A DNA stretch of 64,000 nucleotides, taken from the NCBI RefSeq assembly GCF_009696325.1, contig NZ_VUME01000001.1, positions 248,001 to 312,000 of the forward strand. Direction: 5' to 3'. Positions 1 through 9,415 of the stretch are shown piece by piece; position 1 is the first letter of the stretch; every line of letters begins with the position of its first letter. The notes under the pieces were generated by a model. The model was not told the DNA's origin. It did no database searches and saw nothing but the letters and a program-made list of their open reading frames with translations. The position numbers and the translations under genes were made by a program. Source of the stretch: Collinsella sp. WCA1-178-WT-3 (M1) (GTDB lineage: Bacteria > Actinomycetota > Coriobacteriia > Coriobacteriales > Coriobacteriaceae).

Positions 1-629
1 GCCATGCGCGGACCGGGCTCGCAGCTTACGGTGCCGGCGTCGACCTCACTCCAGATGTGTGCAGCGTAGGCGCCATCGACGCCGTCGAGCACGCCCGTGC
101 CGATCATGAGTTTGGCGCCTTGGCCGTTTTCCTCACTGGGTTGGAAGACGATGCGGACCTCGCCGTGGATGTCGTCGGTCATATGGCGCAGGATCTGCAG
201 CGTGCCGAGCATCATGGCAATGTGGCAGTCGTGGCCGCAGGCGTGCATGCAGCCCTCGTTGACGCTGGCGAACTCCTCGCCGGTCTGCTCGGTGACGGGT
301 AGGGCGTCGATATCCGCGCGCAGCAGGATGCGGCGGCGCGGCGTGCCGTCCTCGCGGTAGGCGTCGGGTGCGGTGCCGCGAAGGGTCGCCACCAGGCCCG
401 TCTTAAGCGGGCGCTCGTAGGGGATATTCATGGCGTCGAGCTGGTTGGCGATGTCAGAAGTCGTGCGCTCTTCGGCGAGGCTCAGCTCCGGGTGCTTATG
501 GAAGTGCCGGCGCTGCTTGATGATGTAGGGCTCAAACTCGGCGGCGATATCTTGGATGGCTGCGGTGACGTCATCAGCCGCGCGGGCCTCGGTCGCTGCC
601 ATAATCTGCTGTGCCTTGGTCTTCGTCAT
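1..629 (-). CDS. M20-family amidohydrolase/peptidase, N-terminal part (cut by window edge)
   Basis: Only the first ~209 residues lie in the window; the gene runs off the left edge. Visible M20 zinc-hydrolase motifs, in order: HFHKHPELS near residue 42, LRADIDALPV near 100, CMHACGHDCHIAM near 125 (the metal-binding GHD), and FQPSEENGQGA near 160. This pattern is typical of the hippurate hydrolase / N-acyl-amino-acid amidohydrolase branch, which cleaves N-acyl groups from amino acids or indole conjugates in the cytoplasm. The ATG at 629 is preceded on the minus strand by AAGGAG. Exact substrate cannot be told. Confidence 0.9.
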   Translation of the reverse strand, partial: MTKTKAQQIMAATEARAADDVTAAIQDIAAEFEPYIIKQRRHFHKHPELSLAEERTTSDIANQLDAMNIPYERPLKTGLVATLRGTAPDAYREDGTPRRRILLRADIDALPVTEQTGEEFASVNEGCMHACGHDCHIAMMLGTLQILRHMTDDIHGEVRIVFQPSEENGQGAKLMIGTGVLDGVDGAYAAHIWSEVDAGTVSCEPGPRM

Positions 630-696
630 GGTCGATTTGCTCCTTGCTGGTTTATCGCAAAATCGTACAGGCTCTTTCCAGTATGCCACCTGCCAT

Positions 697-822
697 TTGG
701 GGACGGGGCAGAAATGGTAGAAATGGATACCTCCGTAACCTTGACAGGTCCAAATTGCTTATGCACGCAGCCTTGGATGCGGCTTTCAAGCTTGAAATCT
801 ACCATTTCTACCCCGTCCCCAA
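697..822. repeat. Inverted repeat with 24-nt arms in a gene-free gap
   Basis: Arms at 697-720 and 799-822 are reverse complements with one mismatch, 78 nt apart. Each arm carries GGGGACGGGG followed by GAAATGGTAG. It lies in the divergent gap (630-933) between two hydrolase genes running in opposite directions. No other feature is seen in this gap apart from possible promoters. The GGGGAC/GTCCC signature recurs in hairpins at 28583, 53938, 59658 and 59715, so this may belong to a dispersed palindrome class. Confidence 0.6.
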
Positions 823-933
823 GGGGCAGACGGGGCCGTTGGGGTTGGGAAAGGTGCCGTTTACCGCTTGACGTTTTGCAGCTGTGGCGGTGGAGTACAC
901 TCGGGGGTGTTGAATTTCCTGCCAGAGATGGGG

Positions 934-2577
934 ATGCCCATGCAACATATCGATCGGATTATCCGCTCTAAGAACGTCTTTACCTCGCAAGATGGCATCG
1001 ATACCGCCCGTGAGCTGGCGATTGCCATCGCAGGCGACCGTATCGTCGCAGTCGGCAAGCCCGATGACGTGATCGCCGCCGCTCCTGCCGCCACGCCGGT
1101 TATCGACTACGGCGAGCAGTTTGTCTGCCCCGGTTTCCATGACGCTCATCTGCACTTCTTTCATACCTCGGTCGGTTCATCGCCGTATATGCTTATGGAT
1201 GGGGGCACGTCCGAGGTGGCGCTGGTGCAGCACGTTCTCGAGTTTTCCCAGGATCTGCCCGACGACGCTTGGGTTGTGACGCAGGGCTGGCGCGACTACC
1301 GTTGGGACCCGCCCGAGCATCCTACCAAGGCGTCGCTCGATGCGGTATTTCCCGATCGTCCCTGCGTTATGTACTCGGGCGACGGCCACACGCTGTGGCT
1401 CAACAGTCGCGCTCTCGAGGCGCTCGGCGTCACGCGCGATAGCGAGCCGCCAGCGGGCGGCAGCTACGACAAGGACGCAAACGGTGAGCTCACGGGCATT
1501 GCTCACGAGGCGGCCGCCATGCAGCTGTTGCCGCGCTGCCTTGAGTGGCTGGGCGAAGATCGCATCGCAAGCGCTTACGCCGATCAAATGAGGCGCATGG
1601 CCGAGCAGGGCATCACCTCGATCTGCGACATGTCGCTCATGCCCATGCCGGGCTGCGATTTTATCCGCGACGACGTCTACGACAAACTGCAGACAGCCGG
1701 CAAGCTGGGCATTCGTGCCCATCTGTTCCCCACGCTGCTGGATGACCAGTCGCGTCTAGAAGAGCTGCAGGAACGTTACGCGAACAACGCACTGCTTTCG
1801 GCGCCGGGCTTTAAGCAGTTCTTTGATGGCGTGTCGAGCGAACATACGGCATATCTCACCGAGCCCTATACCAATCCGCGCTTCCCGGGCGACCAAGGCC
1901 GTCTGACGGTTTCCGCCGAGCGCATGCGCAAGCTGGTTCTGGCGGCTGCGGAGCGCGGCCGCGCCGTGCGCATCCACGTTATCGGCGACGGTGCGATTCA
2001 TGCCGCGCTGGATATCTTCGAGGAAGCCGCCGGTCTGTACGGCCTGCCCCAGCACGGCCACAACACGCTCGAGCACCTGGAGAACCTCCTGCCCGAGGAC
2101 ATCGATCGCCTGCGCAAGCTCAACGTCGTCGCCTCGAGCCAGCCCTGCCACATTACGCTCGACCCGGGTGGACCGGAGCGCGATTTGGGCTTGGAGCGCA
2201 GCCGCATCATGTGGCCGTTCGCAACCTATAAGCAGCGCGGCATTCGCCAAGCCTTCGGTACCGACAGCCCCATCACGCCCGTTACCAGCATGGACGTGCT
2301 CTACACGGCTATCACGCGCCAGGACCCCAAAAGCCACTGGCCCGAGGGCGGCTGGTTGCCGAGCGAGCGCATCGACGCGGCAACGGCTTTGCGCAACTAC
2401 ACCTTGGGCAGCGCCTATGCGGCAGGCGACGAGCAAAACCTCGGCAGCTTGGAGCCCGGCAAGTATGCTGACCTGGTAGTCTTGGACCAAAACCCGCTCA
2501 CCGTTGACCCCCAAGAGCTGCAAGCCACCAAGGTTCAGGCCACCTACCTGGCGGGTAACGTAATCTACGAGCGCTGA
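934..2577 (+). CDS. Amidohydrolase family protein, YtcJ-like
   Basis: About 547 residues, matching the usual length of the amidohydrolase-3 (YtcJ/ATZ-like) family. Visible marks: an N-terminal composite beta-sandwich strand, then CPGFHDAHLHFF (the HxH metal ligands) near residue 65, IHVIGDGAIHAALD in the barrel (further His ligand), GTDSPITPVTSMDVLY (catalytic Asp region) and the late EPGKYADLVVLDQNP strand. The enzyme probably hydrolyses C-N bonds in a cyclic amide or similar substrate; the substrate is unknown. In-frame ATGs at 928, 934 and 940 all fit a weak AGAG/GGGG site. A longer frame starting at 868 is unlikely because its extra residues are low-quality and outside the fold. Confidence 0.85.
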   Translation: MPMQHIDRIIRSKNVFTSQDGIDTARELAIAIAGDRIVAVGKPDDVIAAAPAATPVIDYGEQFVCPGFHDAHLHFFHTSVGSSPYMLMDGGTSEVALVQHVLEFSQDLPDDAWVVTQGWRDYRWDPPEHPTKASLDAVFPDRPCVMYSGDGHTLWLNSRALEALGVTRDSEPPAGGSYDKDANGELTGIAHEAAAMQLLPRCLEWLGEDRIASAYADQMRRMAEQGITSICDMSLMPMPGCDFIRDDVYDKLQTAGKLGIRAHLFPTLLDDQSRLEELQERYANNALLSAPGFKQFFDGVSSEHTAYLTEPYTNPRFPGDQGRLTVSAERMRKLVLAAAERGRAVRIHVIGDGAIHAALDIFEEAAGLYGLPQHGHNTLEHLENLLPEDIDRLRKLNVVASSQPCHITLDPGGPERDLGLERSRIMWPFATYKQRGIRQAFGTDSPITPVTSMDVLYTAITRQDPKSHWPEGGWLPSERIDAATALRNYTLGSAYAAGDEQNLGSLEPGKYADLVVLDQNPLTVDPQELQATKVQATYLAGNVIYER

Positions 2578-3183
2578 TGCTCATGCCGTGTCGTTAAACG
2601 CGGCCCGGGCGACTTATTTTGGGATGGCGCTCGAGCCACGTCTGCATATCGGTGGGGACTCGTTATGAGCGTCCCTGCTCTGCCGGATTTGTGCGTGGGG
2701 TGGAGGCGCTGCTGCCCCGCGCGTTCAAATTGGACATTTGCAATGCTGCCTCATGGTGTTTTGCATACTTCCCATTACAGATTGCATAAAAAGGTTGGGA
2801 TGTTCTTTCTGGCCCTGATGTACCCCCGCCTGGGCCGTGCAAAAAACGGAGTATTCAGCACTGCGAGCTCTGCCGGCGCCGTTGCGGTCGGGTAATGTCA
2901 TGGGGATTGATGTCATTTTGGCGTCCGGGCAGGCACGAGGCATGCCTTTATGCCCTGATGGGGTCTGCCTGCCGACCCAAATCGCCGGTCGAAGGCGTCC
3001 TTGGGACCAATAAGATGTGTCTGGCGCGTATACAGCCATCCTGGTCTGCTGAATACTCCCAAAAATGCACGGTGCTCCCCAGGGGACCCGTGCGTGCAGC
3101 GAAAGCCATGCCCATGTTCCCATCTGCATCGCCATTTTGCTGCACTGGCGTTTCTGAATGCCGCGCCCGAACTAGTTAACTTG
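2578..3183. other. Gene-free, structured intergenic region between amidohydrolase and groES
   Basis: About 600 nt with no convincing gene; the short frames here lack ribosome sites and overlap inverted repeats. It contains a pair of inverted 26-nt arms (2835-2860 and 3047-3072), and between them a further self-complementary pair (GGCAGGCA / TGCCTGCC, about 2928-2980). It could be a non-coding RNA, a decayed mobile element or a repeat cluster. It does not show the signature sequences I know for RNase P RNA or tmRNA. Confidence 0.4.
2835..3072. repeat. Inverted repeat pair, 26-nt arms
   Basis: The arm at 2835-2860 begins CCGTGCA and ends GAGTATTCAGCA; the arm at 3047-3072 is its reverse complement except for the A/T-rich middle. 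Twenty or so of 26 positions match, with the ends strictly conserved and the A-run replaced by a T-run. The arms are 186 nt apart. Such conserved ends with a loose centre look like element termini or protein-binding sites. Confidence 0.6.
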
Positions 3184-3328
3184 GCTCCCGTGTGGCGCCG
3201 GAGGGGCGGGATATAAGGTTTATCGCGAGTTCCGCACGAGCCGAAGGCCACGTAATGTGGCCTTCGTGCGAGCAGGACTGCCCGAGCAGGAAACCTTATG
3301 CCCCGCCCCTCCGGCGCCACACGGGAGC
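3184..3328. repeat. Long palindrome, family A copy 1 (upstream of groES)
   Basis: Outer arms of 38 nt (3184-3221 and 3291-3328) pair with three mismatches. An apical stem (CGAAGGCCAC / GTGGCCTTCG, about 3242-3265) has the loop GTAAT. Between outer and apical stems lies an unpaired, conserved pair of strings: CGAGTTCCGCACGAGCCG on the left and CGTGCGAGCAGGACTG plus CCCGAG on the right. The same strings recur in the copy at 52096-52201, while both stems there have different sequence. It may also terminate transcription entering from upstream. Confidence 0.75.
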
Positions 3329-3457
3329 TGCGCACAAGTTATCCCCCCGGCATTCAGAAAATCTAAGTGCCAAAAAATAAGATTTTTTGACTCTGTGTTG
3401 TATAACCCGCCATTCGTGGGTACCATTCAACGCGTACGCAAACAAATAGGGTTAATT

Positions 3458-3476
3458 CGCGTGGCATAACCACGCG
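3458..3476. promoter_or_regulatory. Perfect 7-bp dyad just upstream of groES ribosome site
   Basis: CGCGTGG-CATAA-CCACGCG sits 22 nt before the groES start. No CIRCE element (TTAGCACTC-N9-GAGTGCTAA) is visible anywhere upstream of groES. The dyad could be an operator for another heat-shock regulator or an mRNA hairpin in the 5' leader. An A/T-rich stretch with TATAAC at 3401-3406 may be the -10 of the operon promoter; this is weak. Confidence 0.35.
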
Positions 3477-3498
3477 GCCCAAAAAGGAGGAGACAAGC

Positions 3499-3792
3499 AT
3501 GTCGTCTTTGAAGCCGCTTGCAGATCGTGTTCTGGTCAAGCCCGACGAGGCCGAGCAGAAGACCGCTTCTGGTCTGTATATCGCCAGCAACGCTCAGGAG
3601 AAGCCGCAGCGCGGCACCGTCATTGCCGTTGGCGCTGGCAAGGTCAACGACAAGGGTGAGCGCATCCCCATGGACGTCAAGGAGGGCGACGTTGTCATCT
3701 ACGGCAAGTTCGGTGGCAACGAGGTCAAGGTCGACGGCGAGAAGTATCTGCTGATGCGCGCCGACGACATTTACGCCGTCGTCGAGGCCTAG
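3499..3792 (+). CDS. groES: Co-chaperonin GroES
   Basis: 97 residues, full length for GroES. It forms the heptameric lid of the GroEL cage in the cytoplasm. The sequence opens MSSLKPLADRVLVKPDEAE, carries the mobile-loop region TASGLYIASNAQEKPQRG and ends with YLLMRADDIYAVVEA, all typical. A strong AAAGGAGGAG ribosome site precedes the ATG. groEL follows after 96 nt in the same orientation, so the two are very probably co-transcribed. Confidence 0.97.
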   Translation: MSSLKPLADRVLVKPDEAEQKTASGLYIASNAQEKPQRGTVIAVGAGKVNDKGERIPMDVKEGDVVIYGKFGGNEVKVDGEKYLLMRADDIYAVVEA

Positions 3793-3810
3793 TCTCATCA
3801 GGCTCTCTGA

Positions 3811-5526
<1,716 letters not shown>

Positions 5527-5552
5527 GGCCGACAAGGTCTAGAACTCCCACC

Positions 5553-5695
5553 GGGAATCCCGGGGGCGTGACGGGGTTTCTCTCCGGAACGTCCTCGGAC
5601 ATGCAAAGAGGCTCCGCATCGCGCTTCGCGCTGCGGAGCCTCTTTGCGTCCTGCGGAATGTTCCGGAGAGAAACCCCGTCACGCCCCCGGATCCC
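5553..5695. repeat. Long palindrome downstream of groEL (probable family A member, inverted)
   Basis: Outer arms (about 5553-5590 and 5660-5695) and a 19-bp apical stem (5603-5647, loop around CTTCGCG) form one very long hairpin. Between them are unpaired strings: GGAACGTCCTCGGACAT on the left and GTCCTGCGGAATGTTCC on the right. Read on the minus strand these resemble the conserved strings of the copies at 3184 and 52096 (shared TTCCGCA and AGGAC blocks). It may serve as the groESL terminator, though no long T-run follows. Confidence 0.6.
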
Positions 5696-5862
5696 CTGCG
5701 TTTACGGCCTTGAAGTCGGCTCGCGGAGAAGGACGTGGTTGTTGGGGATACGTATCCCGGACGCTGTTTCGCGCTTTGCGCGAAAGGCGCGTTACTGTGG
5801 GATGGGTGGGGAACGTGGTTATTGCGGCAACTGATCCCCACCATAAATTACCTTTGGCGTAC

Positions 5863-5890
5863 TTGCGCGAAAGCCTGCCCGTGCTAGACT
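5863..5890 (+). promoter_or_regulatory. Promoter of the riboflavin transporter operon
   Basis: TTGCGC (5863-5868), a 16-bp spacer and an extended -10, TGC-TAGACT (5885-5890), place the transcript start a few bases before the FMN riboswitch. Confidence 0.55.
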
Positions 5891-5900
5891 TGGAATTGCT

Positions 5901-6080
5901 GTTTCAGGGCGGGGTGAAATTCCCCACTGGCGGTAAATCGGACGGTGCCAGAGGGGCGCCGTGGCGCAGGCGAGGTACCTGCGTCCGAGCCGATGAGTCC
6001 GCGACCCGTGCGTGCGTTGGTTCGCATGTCGGCTGAACTGGTGAGATCCCAGTACCAACGGTTAGAGTCCGGATGAAAGA
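5901..6080 (+). ncRNA. FMN riboswitch (RFN element)
   Basis: The conserved RFN blocks are all present in order: CAGGGCGGGGTGAAATTCCC, ACTGGCGGTAA, a variable GC-rich arm, GCGACCC, CTGAACTGGTGAGATCCCAG, TACCAACGGTTAGAGTCCGG and ATGAAAGA. It binds FMN and represses the downstream gene. ribU starts 14 nt after the element, so control is likely at translation: the ribU ribosome site (AGGTGA) directly abuts the aptamer end. No clear intrinsic terminator lies between. Confidence 0.95.
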
Positions 6081-6093
6081 GGCAGGTGATCTT

Positions 6094-6684
6094 ATGTCTG
6101 AACAGTCGCAGCATATCCATTTTGAGAACACGAATAGGTGGAGCACCAAACAGCTCGTTACCATGGCGCTGATGTGCGCCTTGGGCGCCCTGTTTATGTA
6201 CGTGCAGCTGCCCATCCTTCCTTCGGCGCCGTTTTTGACCTACGACCCGTCGCTGGTGCCGGCGATGGTGTGCGGGTTTGCGTATGGTCCCGGCGCCGGT
6301 ACTGCTGTTGCCGCTATGGCTATCGTTATTCACGCGCTCACCACGGGTGACTGGGTCGGTGCGCTTATGAACCTGGTTGCCACGCTGGGCTACATTCTGC
6401 CCGCGGCTATCGTCTACCAGAAGATGCATACCTATAAGGGTGCCGTGATTGGCCTGGTGTTCGGCGTCATTGCCGCTACGGCGCTGTCTATGGTTGCAAA
6501 CCTTACCATTGGCGTATGGTTCTGGTATGGCTCGGTCGATGCGATCGCTCCGCTCATGGTTCCTGCCGTGCTGCCGTTCAACCTTATCAAGACCGTGCTC
6601 AACTCGGTGCTCACGCTTGCAGTGTACAAGGCGGTCTCCAACCTCATCACGCCTAAAAAGAACCAGGTCAAAGGCCGCGCATGA
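6094..6684 (+). CDS. ribU: ECF transporter S component, riboflavin-specific (RibU type)
   Basis: 196 residues, strongly hydrophobic with about five to six membrane spans. It has the S-component N-terminal pattern LVTMALMCALGALFMYVQLP and a K-rich C-terminus. As the membrane-embedded binding protein it should capture riboflavin; the specificity call rests on the FMN riboswitch immediately upstream. An ATG at 6073 lies inside the riboswitch 3' end and is rejected in favour of 6094. Its TGA overlaps the ATG of the ATPase gene by 4 nt, so translation is coupled. Confidence 0.9.
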   Translation: MSEQSQHIHFENTNRWSTKQLVTMALMCALGALFMYVQLPILPSAPFLTYDPSLVPAMVCGFAYGPGAGTAVAAMAIVIHALTTGDWVGALMNLVATLGYILPAAIVYQKMHTYKGAVIGLVFGVIAATALSMVANLTIGVWFWYGSVDAIAPLMVPAVLPFNLIKTVLNSVLTLAVYKAVSNLITPKKNQVKGRA

Positions 6685-8585
6685 TTGATTGTCGAGGCGT
6701 TTCCTTTAGCTATGACGGTGTCACGCCGGCGCTCGACGGTATCGATCTGAACATCGAGGATGGCGAGTTTTTCTGCATCCTCGGCGGCAATGGGTCGGGC
6801 AAGTCGACGTTTGCCAAGCATCTGAATGCGCTGCTGCAGCCCGATGCAGGAACGGTGCGTATCAACGGCATGGACGCGTCCGATCCCGAGCTGGTCTACG
6901 ACATCCGCTCGACTGCGGGCATGGTGTTCCAGAATCCCGACGACCAGATTGTGGCGACGCTTGTCGAGGACGATGTTGCGTTTGGTCCCGAAAACCTTGG
7001 CGTGCCATCGGCGCAAATTGCGCAGCGCGTACGCGAGGCGCTGAAGGGTGTGGGCCTGGTGGGCTTTGAGCGCCACGAGACCCATGCACTTTCGGGCGGC
7101 CAAAAGCAGCGCGTGGCGCTTGCCGGCGTGCTCGCCATGGAACCGCGAGTGCTCATTTTGGACGAGGCTTCCTCGATGCTCGATCCGCGTGGACGTAAGG
7201 GCCTCATGAAGGTTTGCCGCGCGTTGCGCGATCGCGGCATGACCATCGTGATGATTACGCACGTTATGGAAGAGGCCGCCGAGGCCGATCGTGTCGCGGT
7301 GTTTCGGGCGGGGCGCGTCGCCATGCTCGGTGCGCCCGAGGAAATCTTGACGCGGGCGGACGAACTTGCCCAGCTCAACCTGGATATGCCGGCGTCGTGC
7401 TGTCTAGGTAGGGCACTCCGCGCGAAGGGCGTACCCGTTTGCGTGCAGGTACGTGAGGCGGATATGGTCGCCGAGATTGCACAGGTTTATGCTGAGCGGA
7501 GCGGGGCGGACGTCGCTGGGCGGCCCTCCGCATCCGATTCTCGTGTGCTTGACCATGCATCCTCTGCAGCCGACGGGATGGTCGCGTCGGAACCCGTCAT
7601 CGAGATTTCGCACCTCTCGCATAGTTACTCGCTGAGCGCCCGCGAGCGCCGCCGATGGCGCAAGCGCTCGACCACTGTGGGCGCATCGGGCAAACAGACT
7701 CTTTGGGGCAACGATCCAAACAGCCCCTGGGCGCTACGTGATGTTTCGCTGACGGTGCGTCGCGGCGAGTTTCTGGGCCTGGCGGGTCATACCGGCTCGG
7801 GTAAATCAACGCTGGTTCAGCATCTCAACGGGCTGATTCGTCCACAGGAGGGGAGCGTTTGCGCACTGGGACTCGACCTATCAAGCAAGAAAGGCGCCTC
7901 CGCGGTTAAGGCCAAGGTCGGCGTGGTGTTTCAGTATCCCGAGCGCCAGCTATTTGCCGAGACCGTGGCGCAGGACGTGGCGTTTGGCCCGCGCAACCTT
8001 GGCCTGCCGCAAGACGAGGTAGTTCGCCGTGTCGCAACATCGCTTGCGCGCGTGGGCCTCGACCTTGCTGCGATAGGCGACAAGAGCCCCTTTGAGCTTT
8101 CGGGCGGTCAGCAGCGCCGCGTGGCGTTTGCCGGCGTGCTCGCCATGGAGCCCGAGGTCCTGGTGCTCGACGAGCCCATGGCGGGGCTCGATCCGGCTGC
8201 GCGCAGGGATTTCCTGGAGCTCATCGATCGGCTCCATCGTGAGGGCCTGACTGTTGTCATGGTTTCGCACAGCATGGATGACCTGGCAAATTGTTGTGAC
8301 CGTATCGTTGTGATGAACGAGGGCGCGGTGTTTGCCGATGGAACGCCCGCACAGGTTTTTGCGCACGCGAACGAGCTCAAATCGATCGGTTTGGGCGTTC
8401 CCGCTGCGCAGCGCATGGCATTGTCGCTCGTGCAAGCCGGTGTGCCGCTCCGCTGCGACAAGCTTTATACGGTTGAGGCGCTGGCCGACGAGTTGGCCGG
8501 CATGCTGCTAGGCTGTGCGGACGGACCTTTGAGGGCGTCGCGTCAGGCTGGTTCCAAGATGGCCACGCAAGAGGAGGGCTGCTAA
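6681..8585 (+). CDS. ecfA: ECF transporter ATPase, EcfA1-EcfA2 fusion
   Basis: 634 residues containing two complete ABC ATPase domains in one chain. Domain 1 (about 1-230) has Walker A GGNGSGKST near 35, LSGGQKQR near 137 and Walker B LILDEASSMLDP. Domain 2 (about 310-560) has GHTGSGKST near 369, LSGGQQRR near 473 and LVLDEPMAGLDP. A ~75-residue linker joins them. In many ECF systems these are two genes. The protein powers uptake by RibU via EcfT. The start overlaps ribU (ATGA) and the stop overlaps ecfT (TAATG), giving a tight three-gene operon. Confidence 0.93.
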   Translation: MIDCRGVSFSYDGVTPALDGIDLNIEDGEFFCILGGNGSGKSTFAKHLNALLQPDAGTVRINGMDASDPELVYDIRSTAGMVFQNPDDQIVATLVEDDVAFGPENLGVPSAQIAQRVREALKGVGLVGFERHETHALSGGQKQRVALAGVLAMEPRVLILDEASSMLDPRGRKGLMKVCRALRDRGMTIVMITHVMEEAAEADRVAVFRAGRVAMLGAPEEILTRADELAQLNLDMPASCCLGRALRAKGVPVCVQVREADMVAEIAQVYAERSGADVAGRPSASDSRVLDHASSAADGMVASEPVIEISHLSHSYSLSARERRRWRKRSTTVGASGKQTLWGNDPNSPWALRDVSLTVRRGEFLGLAGHTGSGKSTLVQHLNGLIRPQEGSVCALGLDLSSKKGASAVKAKVGVVFQYPERQLFAETVAQDVAFGPRNLGLPQDEVVRRVATSLARVGLDLAAIGDKSPFELSGGQQRRVAFAGVLAMEPEVLVLDEPMAGLDPAARRDFLELIDRLHREGLTVVMVSHSMDDLANCCDRIVVMNEGAVFADGTPAQVFAHANELKSIGLGVPAAQRMALSLVQAGVPLRCDKLYTVEALADELAGMLLGCADGPLRASRQAGSKMATQEEGC

Positions 8586-9385
8586 TGGAGGCATTCTCAT
8601 TTGGCAGCTACTATCCGGGGGAAAGCGCAGTGCATCGCCTGGATCCGCGTACTAAGTTGCTCCTAGGTTTCGCATTTCTGATCACTGCGCTCACCGTCGG
8701 CAGCTTCCGCGGGCTGGTTCCGATCGCAATTTTTGTCGTGCTGGTCTATGTCGCGGCCCGGGTTCCGTTGCGTCGGGTCCTATCGTCGATGGCACCACTG
8801 CTGGCGATTGTCGTGGTGGTCGCGGTGCTCAACCTGTTTTCCGATCAGAGTGGCCGCATTTTGTGGCAGTTTGGCTTTTTGCAGGTGAGCGAGGGCTCGC
8901 TGCGTTCTGCGACGTTTATGGCGTGTCGCCTGACGATGATGATGGCCGGCATGAGCGCCATTACGCTCACCACGCCGACGCTCGACCTCACCGCGGGTTT
9001 TGAGCGCCTGCTCGCACCATTCGCGCGCGTGGGGCTTCCGGCGCACGAGCTCGGCATGATTATGGGTATCGCACTGCGGTTTATGCCACAATTTGCCACC
9101 GAGATGAAACAGACGGCCGATGCACAGGCAAGCCGTGGCGCGCGCGTGACGGGCGGTCCGCTCGGTGGCGTGCGCATGCTCGGCAGTGTGGCGATTCCGC
9201 TGTTTACTGGCGTGTTCCGTCATGCCGAGACGCTTTCGGCCGCCATGGATGCGCGCTGCTATCACGGCGAGCGGGGACGCACGCGTCTGCATGCGCTTAC
9301 GTTTGGCCGCGGGGATGCACTGGCCGCGGTGGCGATGGCGCTGCTGGTGGCATGCGTTGTCGTTATCAATCTTCAACTCGTCTAA
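8585..9385 (+). CDS. ecfT: ECF transporter transmembrane component EcfT
   Basis: 266 residues with several hydrophobic spans. An N-terminal HRLDPRTKLLLGFAFL stretch is characteristic of EcfT/CbiQ proteins. Coupling-helix signatures appear in the C-terminal half: the Ala-Arg-Gly motif lies in ASRGARVTGG near residue 181, and a second AMDARCYHGE motif near 220. It links the S component to the two ATPase domains. The start codon overlaps the preceding stop. Together with ribU and ecfA it makes a self-sufficient group I ECF transporter. Confidence 0.93.
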   Translation: MEAFSFGSYYPGESAVHRLDPRTKLLLGFAFLITALTVGSFRGLVPIAIFVVLVYVAARVPLRRVLSSMAPLLAIVVVVAVLNLFSDQSGRILWQFGFLQVSEGSLRSATFMACRLTMMMAGMSAITLTTPTLDLTAGFERLLAPFARVGLPAHELGMIMGIALRFMPQFATEMKQTADAQASRGARVTGGPLGGVRMLGSVAIPLFTGVFRHAETLSAAMDARCYHGERGRTRLHALTFGRGDALAAVAMALLVACVVVINLQLV

Positions 9386-9415
9386 GCTCGATTCGAGCGC
9401 AAGAAAGGGGTCTCT

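Noticed and set aside
868-933. Upstream start of the YtcJ-like amidohydrolase
   Set aside because: The added 22 residues do not resemble the family and lack a ribosome site.
2725-3135. 136-residue minus-strand frame in the groES upstream gap
   Set aside because: No ribosome site, no recognisable motif, and it runs across the inverted repeats.
3329-3498. CIRCE operator before groES
   Set aside because: No TTAGCACTC / GAGTGCTAA pair, even with several mismatches.
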